Shown: piece by piece, positions 17,800-29,700 of the stretch
How the letters are laid out: the number at the start of each line of letters is the position of its first letter
How positions within the stretch are numbered: position 1 is the stretch's first letter
Origin: Rhodopirellula bahusiensis
GTDB lineage: Bacteria; Planctomycetota; Planctomycetia; Pirellulales; Pirellulaceae
Assembly: GCF_002727185.1 (NCBI RefSeq)
Contig: NZ_NIZW01000020.1
Location: forward strand, 1 to 64,000
DNA: 64,000 nt
Direction: 5' to 3'
Notes under the pieces: generated by a model
Told to the model about the DNA's origin: nothing
Seen by the model: only the letters and a program-made list of their open reading frames with translations
Database searches by the model: none
Made by a program: the position numbers and the translations under genes

Positions 17800-18606
17800 A
17801 TGTCGCAACAAGCTTCCACCGCCGCTTCGACTCACAACGCTCCTGAATCGCAAGCCAACGAGCTGACGGTGCTTCGGGAGCAAGTCAAACGGTTGCAAGG
17901 GATGGCGACACTCGGCGAACTGACCGGCACCGCGACGCACGAATTCAACAACGTGCTGATGACGGTCATCAACTACGCCAAGCTGGGACTTCGCAACGAA
18001 GACAAAGCCAGCCGCGACAAAGCACTGACGAAGATTTTGGAAGCGTCCGAGCGAGCCGCACAAATCACCAACACGATTCTGGCCCAAGCTCGCAATCGCA
18101 GCGACACGATGGGACCAGTTGATCTGAGCGGCCTGGTTCGCGAAACTTTGGTTCTGATGCAACGCGAAATGCAGAAGTACCGAATCAGCATCGAAACTGA
18201 CTTGGCTGAAACGTCAACGGTTCACGCCAGCGGCAATCAAATCCAACGCTTGCTGCTCAACCTGCTGACCAATTCGCGACAAGCGATCGGGGAATGTGGC
18301 ACGTTGTGGATTCGAGTCGCAACGTGCGAAACCGGAACCGACGGACCGGGCTACGTTGAACTGACCGTTCGCGATTCAGGCAAAGGCATCCCGGAAGACG
18401 TCTTGCCAAAGATCTTCGATCCGTACTTCTCCACCAAAGCCGGTCCCGACGAAACCGGCAAGGGCGGCACCGGATTGGGTTTGGCGGCCTGCAAAGACAT
18501 CATCGACGAACACAAAGGACGAGTGCGAGTCGAAAGCTCGGTCGGTCGTGGCACCGCGTTCATCATCCGCTTGCCAATCAGCGCGTCCCAACGAGCCGCC
18601 GCATAA
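17800..18606 (+). CDS. Soluble sensor histidine kinase, NtrB-like catalytic core
   Basis: A 268-residue kinase without membrane segments or a recognisable sensor domain. A short helical lead is followed by the dimerisation helix with phospho-acceptor H47 in GTATHEFNNVLM. The ATP-binding domain has an N box (LLLNLLTNSRQAI), G1 (VRDSGKGIP), an F box (IFDPYFSTK) and G2 (KGGTGLGLAACKDII). All catalytic motifs are intact. The ATG at 17800 is chosen; a TTG six codons upstream is possible. No response regulator is adjacent; the nearest receiver protein is 13 kb away. The stimulus is unknown and may arrive through a separate protein. Confidence 0.92.
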   Translation: MSQQASTAASTHNAPESQANELTVLREQVKRLQGMATLGELTGTATHEFNNVLMTVINYAKLGLRNEDKASRDKALTKILEASERAAQITNTILAQARNRSDTMGPVDLSGLVRETLVLMQREMQKYRISIETDLAETSTVHASGNQIQRLLLNLLTNSRQAIGECGTLWIRVATCETGTDGPGYVELTVRDSGKGIPEDVLPKIFDPYFSTKAGPDETGKGGTGLGLAACKDIIDEHKGRVRVESSVGRGTAFIIRLPISASQRAAA

Positions 18607-18650
18607 ATCGCGTGGGCCCGCCATGGCATTTGGCGGCAGCGCGGATCGCA

Positions 18651-18670
18651 TACAATGACGCGTTGTCATT
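18651..18670 (+). promoter_or_regulatory. Possible -10 box overlapping an inverted repeat
   Basis: TACAAT at 18651-18656 overlaps AATGAC-GCGTT-GTCATT (18654-18670), 6-bp arms. It lies 28 bp before the PhyH start. The -35 region is poor (TTTGGC at 16 nt), so this is only a candidate promoter with an operator-like repeat. Confidence 0.28.
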
Positions 18671-18697
18671 CGTTCCCGCGAACCTGCCCCTGCGAAA

Positions 18698-19579
18698 ATG
18701 CCCGGTCCACTCAACGAAGCTCAGATTGCCGACTACGACAGCCAAGGTTTCTTGGTGTCTGCCTCGTTGTTCGATGCCGATGAGATCGAACTGCTACGCC
18801 GCTCGGCCAAAGAAGACAAACGCTTGGATGACCACGCCTTTGGTCGCGACGACGGCGAAGGCGGCACGGTTCGGTTGTCGGTTTGGAATCATCCCGGCGA
18901 TGGCATCTACGGAGCGTTCGCACGCTGCGACCGGTTGGTCCAAAGGGCCGAGCAACTGCTGCGTGACGAACCGTATCATTACCACTCCAAGATGATCATG
19001 AAGGACGCCCGAGTCGGTGGGGCGTGGGCGTGGCATCAAGACTACGGCTACTGGTACGGCAACGGTGTTCTAACGCCGAACTTGGTCAGTTGCTTCATTG
19101 CCGTCGATCCCGCGACGCGAGAAAACGGATGCCTGCAAGTCATTCGTGGTTCCCATGCCTGCGGACGCGTTCACCATCAACTGACCGGCCAACAAGCCGG
19201 TGCGGATCCGGAACGTGTGGCTGAAATCTTGAAACGGTTTGAGCTGGTGCATGTTGAAATGAGCCCGGGCGACGTGCTCTTTTTCCATTCCAATCTGTTG
19301 CATCGCAGCGATCAAAATCACAGCGACAACCCGCGCTGGTCCATGATCTGTTGCTTCAACGCCAAGTCCAACGATCCTTACAAGGATTCACATCACCCTC
19401 GCTACACACCATTGGATCGATTGCCGGACTCCGCCGTGCGTCAAATTGGCGAGCAAAGATTCGAAGACACGGACTCCCGCCAAAACGACTCGCAAAGTCA
19501 GTCCATGGCGTGGCTGGACCCCAATCGAGATGCCAGCGCGACCTCACTGAAGGCTCAATCAAAGGACGCGGAGAATTGA
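18698..19579 (+). CDS. Phytanoyl-CoA dioxygenase (PhyH) family protein
   Basis: A 293-residue Fe(II)/2-oxoglutarate-dependent oxygenase. The metal triad is visible: H113-x-D115 in WAWHQDYGYWY and H202 in NLLHRSDQN; R213 in NPRWSM should bind 2-oxoglutarate. GSHACGRVHH lies between, as is usual. The family hydroxylates small molecules or lipids; the substrate cannot be inferred. The C-terminal 50 residues are hydrophilic and variable. The next gene starts 44 bp downstream on the same strand, suggesting one transcript. A partner oxidoreductase hints at a two-step oxidation of one compound. Confidence 0.9.
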   Translation: MPGPLNEAQIADYDSQGFLVSASLFDADEIELLRRSAKEDKRLDDHAFGRDDGEGGTVRLSVWNHPGDGIYGAFARCDRLVQRAEQLLRDEPYHYHSKMIMKDARVGGAWAWHQDYGYWYGNGVLTPNLVSCFIAVDPATRENGCLQVIRGSHACGRVHHQLTGQQAGADPERVAEILKRFELVHVEMSPGDVLFFHSNLLHRSDQNHSDNPRWSMICCFNAKSNDPYKDSHHPRYTPLDRLPDSAVRQIGEQRFEDTDSRQNDSQSQSMAWLDPNRDASATSLKAQSKDAEN

Positions 19580-19623
19580 CTCCGCGTGAAAACGACTCGG
19601 TCGACTTGGGTATCGATCCCGTC

Positions 19624-20679
19624 ATGCCGAAAAATCGCGAGGTGCCCATTGGATGCATCGGCGCCGGGTTCATCATGGATGATTGCCAGTTGGTGGCGTA
19701 CGGAGCCGCGGGCTTTTATCCCGCGGCAATCGCTTCCCGGCGAAGAGAACAAGCCGCCTCGGTGGCAGAGCGGCATGGAATCAGCAAGGTCTTTGACAAT
19801 CCAAACGAACTGCTGGCCGACAGTTCGCTTGAAGTCATCGACATCGCGGTCCCACCGGACGTTCAACTCGGCATCATTCGGGAAGCGGTTCGGCACCCGC
19901 ACATCCGTGGCATCTTGGTTCAAAAACCCATCGCGGGTTGCTTTGCCGAGGCCAAGCAAATTGTTGATCTCTGCCGCGACGCTGGCATCACGCTTTGTGT
20001 CAACCAAAACATGCGTTACGACCAGTCGGTTCGGGCATGCAAGACGCTGCTGGATCAAGGCCACCTCGGCGAGCCTGTGTTAGCGACCATTGACATGCGA
20101 GCGATCCCGCACTGGATGCCTTGGCAACAACGGCAGGGGTGGATGACCTGCCGGATCATGTCGATCCACCACTTGGATGCAATGCGGTACTGGTTCGGTG
20201 ATCCTGTTCGTGTCTTCGCCAGCTTCCGGACCGACCCGCGAACGACGTTCTCGCACGTGGACGGCATCGGGCTGTACATCCTGGAATACGCCAACGGTTT
20301 GCGTTGTCAAATTTGCGATGACGTGTGGGCAGGACCGGCTCGCGAAGGCGCGGCCGAAGACTTGGGGATCACTTGGCGAGTCGAGGGCACCAAGGGGATG
20401 GCTCGCGGAACCATCGGTTGGCCCAAGTACCCTCTTCGCTGCCCCAGCACGATCGATTGGACCACGACCGACATCGGCCGATGGGAACAACCACGATGGG
20501 ACCAAGTCTGGTTCCCCGACGCGTTCGCCGGACCGATGGCAGAACTGCTGGTCGCGTTGGAAACCGGCGTCGAACCTAACCTGAGCGGTCGAGACAACCT
20601 GCGTACGATGGCCCTGATCGACGCATGCTACGAATCAGCAAACACCCACCGTGCGATCGAGATCCCAACACCTTCGTAG
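19624..20679 (+). CDS. Gfo/Idh/MocA family oxidoreductase
   Basis: A 351-residue NAD(P)-dependent oxidoreductase. The N-terminal Rossmann fold shows IGCIGAGFIM and VIDIAVPPDVQ. The family EKP motif appears as VQKPIAG, with Gln in place of Glu, and the MRYD stretch follows. The C-terminal half is the usual alpha/beta dimerisation domain (HHLDAMRYWFG, with His and Asp candidates for catalysis). Substrates in the family are sugars, inositols and related polyols. The start at 19624 gives the family N-terminus; a TTG at 19576 overlapping the preceding stop codon is possible and would add 16 residues. It is likely co-transcribed with the PhyH gene. Confidence 0.88.
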   Translation: MPKNREVPIGCIGAGFIMDDCQLVAYGAAGFYPAAIASRRREQAASVAERHGISKVFDNPNELLADSSLEVIDIAVPPDVQLGIIREAVRHPHIRGILVQKPIAGCFAEAKQIVDLCRDAGITLCVNQNMRYDQSVRACKTLLDQGHLGEPVLATIDMRAIPHWMPWQQRQGWMTCRIMSIHHLDAMRYWFGDPVRVFASFRTDPRTTFSHVDGIGLYILEYANGLRCQICDDVWAGPAREGAAEDLGITWRVEGTKGMARGTIGWPKYPLRCPSTIDWTTTDIGRWEQPRWDQVWFPDAFAGPMAELLVALETGVEPNLSGRDNLRTMALIDACYESANTHRAIEIPTPS

Positions 20680-20680
20680 A

Positions 20681-20709
20681 ATCCGTTCCGTCCGGTTCGC
20701 CAAACGGAT
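20681..20709. terminator. Weak hairpin between convergent genes
   Basis: ATCCGTT (20681-20687) pairs with AACGGAT (20703-20709) in the 67-bp gap between the oxidoreductase gene and the giant minus-strand gene. There is no T-run, so function is uncertain. Confidence 0.25.
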
Positions 20710-20746
20710 CAATTATCCAAGCGTCATGCGGTTGCTCTCACCGTCA

Positions 20747-23700
20747 TCAGTCTGCGACTGCGGATCGCTCCATCAAATTCGCGGGAACTTCCTTGGGCCA
20801 ATCTCCCGTCAGCTTCATGTCGCGGATGCGAACGTCTCGTTTGACCTCCCTCAGCAAACCGGGACGGGGTGGATCAGCGACTGGCAGACTGATCAATGGA
20901 GTGTCGTTCAACTCCACTCGCACGGTGTCACCATTACGCGTCAACTTCACCGTGTTCCACGCTTGATCATTGGGCACGTTTTCTGGTGCAACCGGATCGG
21001 CTGGTGGATCCAGTTTGTCCACCGCAATGAATTCGGTTGATGCCAAATCATTGGTGATGCGGATCCAGTTTGGCAGGGTGCCCTCTTTGGTGAACTTCAA
21101 CGCCATACGACCGACGGTCGGTTGTACTTCGGTATCATCCCACTCCCACCAAAAGGAATACTCCATCGACTCACCATCTAGCAATGGACGCAGATATGCG
21201 ATGTGGCTCGACGGATCGTATACATTGTCCGCTTTTGCCGACATGTATTTCAATTCGTCATCCTTCACCGACCACTTGCCTTGGTCTTTTTCACTCGCAA
21301 CCTTGCGGGCCTCCTCAATCTTCTCGGCGTCTTGATCCTCCCCGATGGGCAACAAAGGATCTGGCAAACCACGTCCGAAGGTCAGGATACCCCAGCCTCT
21401 CATGGTTGGATCAACTGGATTGATCTGATCTGGAATCACAGGGTTCCCCGTCAAGCGAATGTTGCTGAACTTGATCGTTCGACTCATCTCTTGCGTGAAC
21501 GACAACCATGGGTAGGACTGCGTTTTCAAATCGTTGACATAGGGTTCGTCATTGCACAGTCCGATGACTTCGTTTTCTGTGACGTTCAACTCCTCTTCGT
21601 TCACCTTTCCATTTTCAATGGACGGTACGGACACCTTCACGGTGCTGCCCGCCATGGCGGTGATGCGAGCTTTCTTCTCCCATCCGTCAGGTTGGTACAG
21701 CACGCCACCGTAAGCGATGTTGCTTGCCCCCGGATTGCCATCCCAGATGTCGGCTGAAAAACCAAACTCGCCTGAAACGGGAAAACGAAGCATCAGAAGC
21801 GATTGATTATCACCACTCGTAGCACTGACCCAGCCTTCGTCATCCATCGCAAAGAGTGGATACAAGGTTTCCGTGTCAGGAGTCGCCCGTGCCGGCAACC
21901 TGACTGGAACAAAATGCGCCAACGGCGAACCCTCCGTCGCACCGGCTGCCCGCCCCACTCCGGCAAACGCCATGGTTCTTCCCAAAGCAGACGTCACAGT
22001 GTTTCGCTGACTTCGAGTTGCATACGGCAAAAGCTTTGCGAGCAATGGCTTTGTCTGGTCGTCCACCACTCCGGCATCAATGCAACGAGCGATCAAATAG
22101 GTTGCCAACATTGGATACTCGAGCGTTGTATCTTGCTTGGTAGGCTTGTTGGCGATCAAGTCAGCTTTGATGGCATCCAACGTTTTGAGAAGCGAATCAG
22201 ACTTTGGGTTGCCTCCGTTCTTCAACTGACCGGCCAAGCGGACCAATGCCGCGGCAATATCGGCGTCATCGCCTGCTCGCTCGCTTCGTCCGATCAATGC
22301 CTCGGCAACGTCGGCTGACTTGTTTGTCTTGGCTGCCAGATCGGCGAGCATTAGAAGAGTATCGACCGTGGGAATTTGGGAAGTCGAAGTGGCCAGTGAC
22401 TTGAAGTCTTCTAAACGCGGAGTTTGCCGACGAACGGATTCCGGCGGTGTGTCATACCGAATGAACCCGGTCCAATGCATGATCGGGCTGTCGGCGTCGT
22501 CTCCCATTGCAATCTGCATGAGCAGGTCAAATTGCGTCGACTCAGGCAACTCGTTGATTGCAGCCGCCAGCTTGGCCGGTGTCATCGAATCGCGATTCGA
22601 ATCATTAGCCAGTTTCATTGCGATTAACTTGCGGATGAAGCCCGGGGTTTGCTCCACCATCTCGTCATCAATCAATTCACCCAGCAACCGCTCCAGTTCA
22701 TTCTGGATATATTCATCGCGGCGGTCGCCGTCATAGTTCGCGTAGCGTGCTTCACGGGTCACGATCTCAGCCTCGAGCACGTTTTGAAAATGTTCGAGGT
22801 CGCTACTCTTCGCGGCACTCTTCAACATCAAACGGCGAAGCTTGCTGGCGATACTTCGATGGCGATTCGAGGTGTAGCTATCGGAGTCAATCAAGCCAGC
22901 GGTGCGTTGCAGCAACTCACCCGCACGCTCCGCAACCTGAGCCGCACTCGCTAGATCGCTCGGGTCTTGCAGCAGTGGCCAAATGCATCCGAGAACAAGA
23001 TTGATGGTTTCGCTTTTTCGATAGGACTCTTGTTGCATCTGGGATGTGATCGAGTTCAGCGTCGAGGCGGATGACGTGATTTCGCTGACCTCAGGCAAGA
23101 CCGAATCCAGCGATTCAGCGAACAAGTCCAGAGCCGACACGAGCTTCTCCTCGTCCTGGGACGCCAATGCAAAATCAACCAATAGACTCGCACTCGTCGC
23201 CTTATCAGTTGATTTCACGATCCGCTCTTGCAGTAGCTCATCCAGCTGCGCCGAACGATCACACCGTACCGCTGTGATCATTAGCGACTTCGCAGCCGAT
23301 TCCTTTCCGGAGTCGTCGGCCAACTCACCTCGGTCATATCCGGTGGTTGACACGATCTCCGTCGCATAAGGGAACACCGTTGCCGGGCGTTCCGGCGGCA
23401 GCACAATTGCCCGCAACGCCTCGAAAATCAAAGGGATCGATGTCGCTGGGTCGCTCTTCGGCTGGCCGTCGTCCCCGGACACCACATCGCTGGACACCGT
23501 AGCGTCGGAAGGAACGCCGTCAGTCTCCGAATCATTCGTGTTTGAGTCCTCAGGTTCTGGATCGCGTTTGCCTAGTTTTTCTCCAATCGCATCCGAGTAA
23601 AGATCGATGATTTCGTTGACTTGCCGAGTGAGCTCTCCCATCCCGCCATCATCGCGATTGCGAACATTCGTACTCTGCCGACTGATCGTGAACGCATCGC

Positions 23701-26700
23701 CCGTCGTCCCCATCTGCCGCAGCGGAGGACCGTTGCCAAGCGCCAACGTCAGAGCACGCGTGGAGATTTCGATGTCACCATCCATCGCTGCGGTTCGTGC
23801 AATCCCCAATGCGGTCTCGCACTTATCTTTTGAAAGCGGTGCGCCCGGCTCGATGTCATCCTCAATCCGGTCCAGATAAATCGCGAATGATTGCGAATGA
23901 TCGCCGGTCAATTTTGAAAGTGCCAACTCGAGCCGAGGATCCCCGGTCGTTCGGGCGACGCTGGTCATATAGTCAATCAAGTTCTTGCCGACTTCGGTGT
24001 CCGCGTCCGGATCGGATTCGAAAACCGATTTAACAACCGGATACAGATCCAACAATGGTTTGTACTTGTCGGCGGAAGGAGCACCCGCCGCTGCGGTCAC
24101 TTCCTCGACGGGCGGAAGGGCCTCGAACAAGCGAGCCGCAGTGGGTTCAATATTCTCCGACTTGGTATGCGCGGCAATCAAAAGTTCCGTCGCGGGCAAT
24201 GACCAATCTTCGGTGTGCTCAGATGAGAGATCGCCGATCACGGACGCCAGTTCATCGACGGCGTCCTGCCCTTCCTCGATCGCAAGCGAGGAACGAATTG
24301 CCATCGTCAGCCCTGGTTCGACATCGCCTGCCAACAGCATCTCAACGGGCAAGTCCATTAGATCGACGCTGATTGCCCGCTTCTTGGAGTCTTTTGACTC
24401 AGCGAGTTCTTCAGTGAGCCACTGAATGTATTGCGTGGATGCTTTGGGCGTCACAGCTTCGGCTGCTGCCTCGGCTGCTTTGACGAAGGACTCACTCGTT
24501 GTCCCGGATCCATAGCGTTTGGCTCGTTCGAATCGGCCTGGATCCGAAAGGGCACGGCGATAGATCACAATCGCGTCAATCGGGCACCCCATGCTAACCA
24601 ACTTGTCAGCGATTGATTTGTACTGCCGCAAATCTTGATAGTCCCCGTAGCCGGGGTTGTATTGATTTTGCTCGGAATTATCGATCGAAGCGTAGCCCTC
24701 AAGCGCGAACTGACGAGCCAATCCGCTTTGACCATTGGCCGCGTAAACGTCGAGCAACCGAGCAGAAACTGAGAACTGGAAATCGTTCGGTGTAATGTTG
24801 CTATCATCGCTGGCGTATTCGTACATCTCGACCAACATCGCGGGTCGATCGGGAATGCCACCAATTTCTTCGACCACTTGACCCGCCTGCCATACCAAGC
24901 CACCGCTAATCGTTCGAGCCCCGGGTTCTTCGCCCTCTTCGCTTTTGGGGATCGCACTCCGAAGTCTTTCAGCTGCTTTGTCTTTTTGCTCCGACTTTTT
25001 CAAGTCCATCAGGGCGAGCAAGAACTCAGCGGTCGGTTTCGAGCTTTCATTCTTTTTGGCTTTCTCTGCCGCCTCGCCAAACTTTTTGGCAACCGCCTCG
25101 TCTGTAGTGACCAAGCCAACAACATCTTCCAACGGACCAATTGCTGTTCCGCCACTTGAACGGCTGCGAACCTGCCAAAGTGTTGACGTCGGCGAAAACG
25201 CATCATCACTGCAAATCGCCTCCACCACGGTCTCTTGAATCCCCGGGATATTCTTTCGTTCGGAATCGGGTACGTTGCGAAGAATGGAATAGAAGTTTTG
25301 GCGACCATACGGACTCTTCAGTGCATGACCAATGAACTTGCGTTTTGCCTCACTGAAATCTTGTCGATCGCCCATCGACACAAATTCCCCCAATCGATAG
25401 GAGGACAAGGCGGCAGGGTCAAACTCCAACAACCTTTCGAACATCGCGTCTTCGCATTTGGCCGCTTGCACAGCTCGACGCATTTCGTAGTAGGTGTTGT
25501 TCATCAAGCTGGGATCTTTCTCGAAAGCGTCCAAATACATCTCGGCCGCTTCTTTGTGCTTCTTGCTCTTGGCCAAGGCGGCCGCCCGGGAGAGCAACTG
25601 CCTCGCATCAACGGGACGGTCGGTGGGGGCATCTTCCCAAAGAGCTGCTGCGTCGTCGGAACGACCGGCTGCCGTGTAGAGTTCGGCCAACTCGGATCGA
25701 ACACGCATCGAGGAGGGCGATGTCTTCAGCCGCCGCTCGGCTCGTTCGATCAACGGTTCCATCCGTCCTGCTGATGTCAATATTTCGACGGCTTGTCGGC
25801 GATAGTAATCTTGATTGCTTTGGTTTTGGCGTCGTCCGCTGCCCAGCTTCCTCAGCAACGCGTAGGCGACTTCGGCAGCCGATTCCTTGTCATCGCTGGC
25901 CATGAACGATCTCGCGATCTGCAACTCGACACTGTCATCACGACTCTTGCCGCCTCGCATGCGACGCAGAACAGCGGCGGCCTTGTCATTCATTCCCAAG
26001 CGACGCAGTTGGTCCACCAACGCCAGTTGCGTATTCGTGTCCATCCGCATTCCGAACAATCGCTGCGCAGCCTGCTTCGCGCGATCGATGTCACCAAGTT
26101 CAGCGGCCAAGTTCATTGCCGCCATCTCTTTGCGAACCAACATGCGACTGTCCAGCGGATCGAAAGAATCCAACGCCTCCAGTGCAACGCGGGGTTGATT
26201 CAACTCGCTGGCCAACCGAGCTCTCTCGATCTGCAAATCGACGTCATCGGGATACTCTTCGCAAAGCTCGATCAATTCACGATAGCAGTCCTCAGGACGG
26301 CCATCCCACCAATGAGCAAATGCGGCCAGCACACCACGCGACTTCAATTCGTAAATTGGAGCGTCCGGGAGAGGCTTCTGAAGATGCTCAATCATTTCCA
26401 ACGGCACCCGCAACGATTGAGTACGGGTGTTCGTGTTTTTCGACGAATCCTCCGGCACCAAGCTCGACAACTCAGACACGATGGACTGGTCGATCAGGGA
26501 CGTGGACAACGGAGCCTTGATCTGGATTGACCGGTAACTTCCCGATGGTGATTGATAGTAAGTTCGCAGCATGCCTTCAGAGAGCGGACTTTTGCGACTG
26601 CGGGAAAGAACGTCTCGACCGATGTTGGCCGCTAAGACGGCGTCGAGCAACTCAAGCCGGTGTTTATCAACAAACGCTTTGCTCCGCTTGGATGACCGTG

Positions 26701-29700
26701 TCATACCACCGAGCGAACCATTGATGGACCGGCTTGGTTGCGTGGCCTTGCCACCGGTTTCATTTCGGATTGCAGGAATCAGGCGGCTTACCAACTCGCT
26801 GGCACGATCCTCTGATCCCATCCGCAGATGGAACATAAGAGTGGACAAAAGCTCGTCGTACGATGCGTCTTCATCAGGATCAGGAATCGCAAACTCGGCT
26901 GCTCGTTCTGGAAGTCCGGCACGCTTGAATTCGTTGATCAAGATACTCCGCAGCATCAACTGGCTTGACGTCGTTTGCAAAGACGTTGTTTGCGGCTTGC
27001 CTTTATTCTTGTTAAACAGGTCGACCAAAATCTCTAAACGTTCTGTCGAAAGGGGTTCAGGCTGATCCTCTTTTTCACCATCTTCTTCAGGCTCTTTGGT
27101 TTCGTCCTCATCCGGAACCGCGATGCGAGACGCCAACAGCGACAGGATGGCTGTCTGGCCATATTCAGGATCAAGCTCAGCCAATCGCCAGCTCAGCATC
27201 TCCTGCCGCCGTTTCGCTTCGGCGGCCTCCGCATCGTCTTCGTTGGTGTTGGTATTCGTCGCCAACACCGACTGGAACGATTGCAATGAGGTGTACTCCC
27301 AAAGCACCATCGCATCGTCGACCTCTTCGATTTCGGCAATGCTGAACTGCTCTTTCATCATCTCCTCGATCTTGGATTCAGCTTCTCCTGCCGGAGCCTC
27401 CTTGGCTTCACGCACCATCAACAGGGAAGCCGCCAAGATGCGAGCATGCCCAAAGACGTTGGGTTGAACTAGATTCAGGGAAGTCGCACCACTGCTGTAT
27501 CCAAACAAATCATTCCCATATCGGCCAATCCGATAGTTGCGAGCCATCGTGTAGCTGCTTTGCCCCCAATACCTCGGATTGGTTAAGTAATCCGCCGGGT
27601 AATTGGTGTTGCGTGAACTGGCCTTGACCGTCTTCTGAGTTAGCGGCTTCGCGTCCATCGGCAAATCCATCGCGCGGATCTGCTCGCACAGTCGGCCCGC
27701 TTCTTCATAGCGTTCTTTCTGGTCGTCACCGCTATCGTCATAAAGCAACAGCTGGGCCAGCTCGAGCTTCACGTCCCACAAGCCTGGGTCACGATCGAGT
27801 GCTTCGCGACAAATCGCGATTGCCGCCTTGGTGTCTCCACGCATCGCAGCGGATCGGATCATCGAACCCAAGCGAACCGGGTCGGATACCAAAGAGATTC
27901 GTTCGCCGAGTGCTGTCGCGACATCGATCATGCCCGCGTCGAGTTTTAGTTGCACCAGCTTGAAACGATTCTCGGGCGTATCAGCAAGCGAGACGATTCG
28001 CTCTTGATACTCGGCCGCCGTTGTCACCTCGTCAGCCAAATCACTCAGATTGACCATCGTTTCGAGCAATGCAACGTCGCGAGGTTGTTGAGCAATCAAT
28101 TGGTCAATCGCTTGCCGAGCGGCCCCATAATCTTCAATCGCTTCGTAAGCGGCGGACGTCAAAAGCAAAGTGCCTCGAGTATCACCGTCTTCACGGCCGA
28201 GTGATTCGATTCTTGAAATCAACTCTTCAACATCACCTTGGCGATCGTACAGAGGCGCCAACTGCTTGATCAGACTGATCCGGTCATCGGTTTGAGACTC
28301 GTACTGGATCGCTTGCCAGTAAAGTTCGATCGCTTCGTCGGTGCGATAACGCTCAGCCAATTCCGACGCCATCATCCTTCGTGGCCCGTTGTCACGCGGA
28401 GCCACGTTCATTGCCCGGCGAAGCGCCGTGAAGGCTTCATCATCACGGTTGGCACTGAGTGCGGTCCGTGCGTAAAACAGATAGGACTCAGGGCTGGCTG
28501 GGTTGGCATCAATCAACGATTCGCATGTCGCAAGCGCTTCATCGATTTGCCCAAGACGAGTCTGCAGCCCCGCGACACGCTGCAAATAGTTGGTGCGAAA
28601 TCTGGTATCGAATTCGGATAGTTTCTCAAACAATGTCACCGCGTCAGACAGACGAGATTGTCGCTCGGCAATGTCAGCGGCAACCACCAACACGTCCACG
28701 TTCTCGGGCTCTAGATCCTGAGCCTCCCGAATCGCCTCCGCCGCATCGGTCAATTGTCCAGCCGCTTGATGCATCAGGGCCAGTTGTCGCAATCGATCGA
28801 CCGTAGGTGGTTGGGTCTCCAGCGTCGCGATCTGATCGCCCAGCGTTCCGGCCTGACGATACGTTTCGATCTGGTCTTTCAAGACCTGTTCTTGTTCGTC
28901 CGGAGTTTCCGCGATTTCGCGGGCCACCTCCAAACGGGTGAACGCTTCTTCATGCTGCTTCGCGTCTCGGAGTGCTTTTGCAAAACGCAGTTCCTGTGCG
29001 AACGTCAAATCCATTTCTGCCGCATCCCGCCAGGCCGCGAGGGCTCGTTCTCCCAGTTCAAATGTGTTGAACACTTCCGCCAAGCGAACCAGCGAATCGC
29101 GATTCCGGCGATCTCCGGAGGCGATCGATTCCCATGTCTTGATCGCTTCTTCTTTGCGATCGAGCTTGTGCAGGTATTCACCCAAGTACTCGCGATATTG
29201 CGGAGACTCAGGATCAACCTCGATAGCCTGCTCATACAAATTGATCGCGTCTTCTTCTCGATCGATGCCTCGAAATCGGTCGGCAATCTGTGAAAGCGTG
29301 ACTGCATCGTCGCTTCGGGCATCAGCCAATTGCTGCCAAACACCGGCCGCGGCATCGCGACGCGCCTGCAATTCCATTTTCTGGTCTTCTAGCAACAATT
29401 GTCCCCAACGCAGCAGATAGTCAGGGTTTTCGGGGTCGTTCTTTGCCAAAGCCTCATACTGTGCGGCCGCCGATTGATTGTCCCCCAACGCAACCAACAC
29501 GTCGATCAATGCCAATCGCACGTCGGCGTCACCTGGTGCTTTCGTGGTCGCGTCCAGGAGTGTTTTCTTAGCTTCGTCGAGGCGTCCGGCAGAAACCAGA
29601 ATGCGTCCCAATCGAGTCTGCAACGCCAAGTTGTCAGCGGAATCGGCCAACTGTTTTTGGTAGTAGTTTGCCAATGCGTCGTAATCGCCAGATTTGAGAA

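Noticed and set aside
19351-19623. Longer start for the Gfo/Idh oxidoreductase
   Set aside because: It would overlap most of the PhyH C-terminus in another frame and precedes the Rossmann fold with unrelated sequence.
25235-26530. Several 100-245-residue open frames opposite the giant gene
   Set aside because: They are antisense shadows of a continuous, well-supported reading frame.
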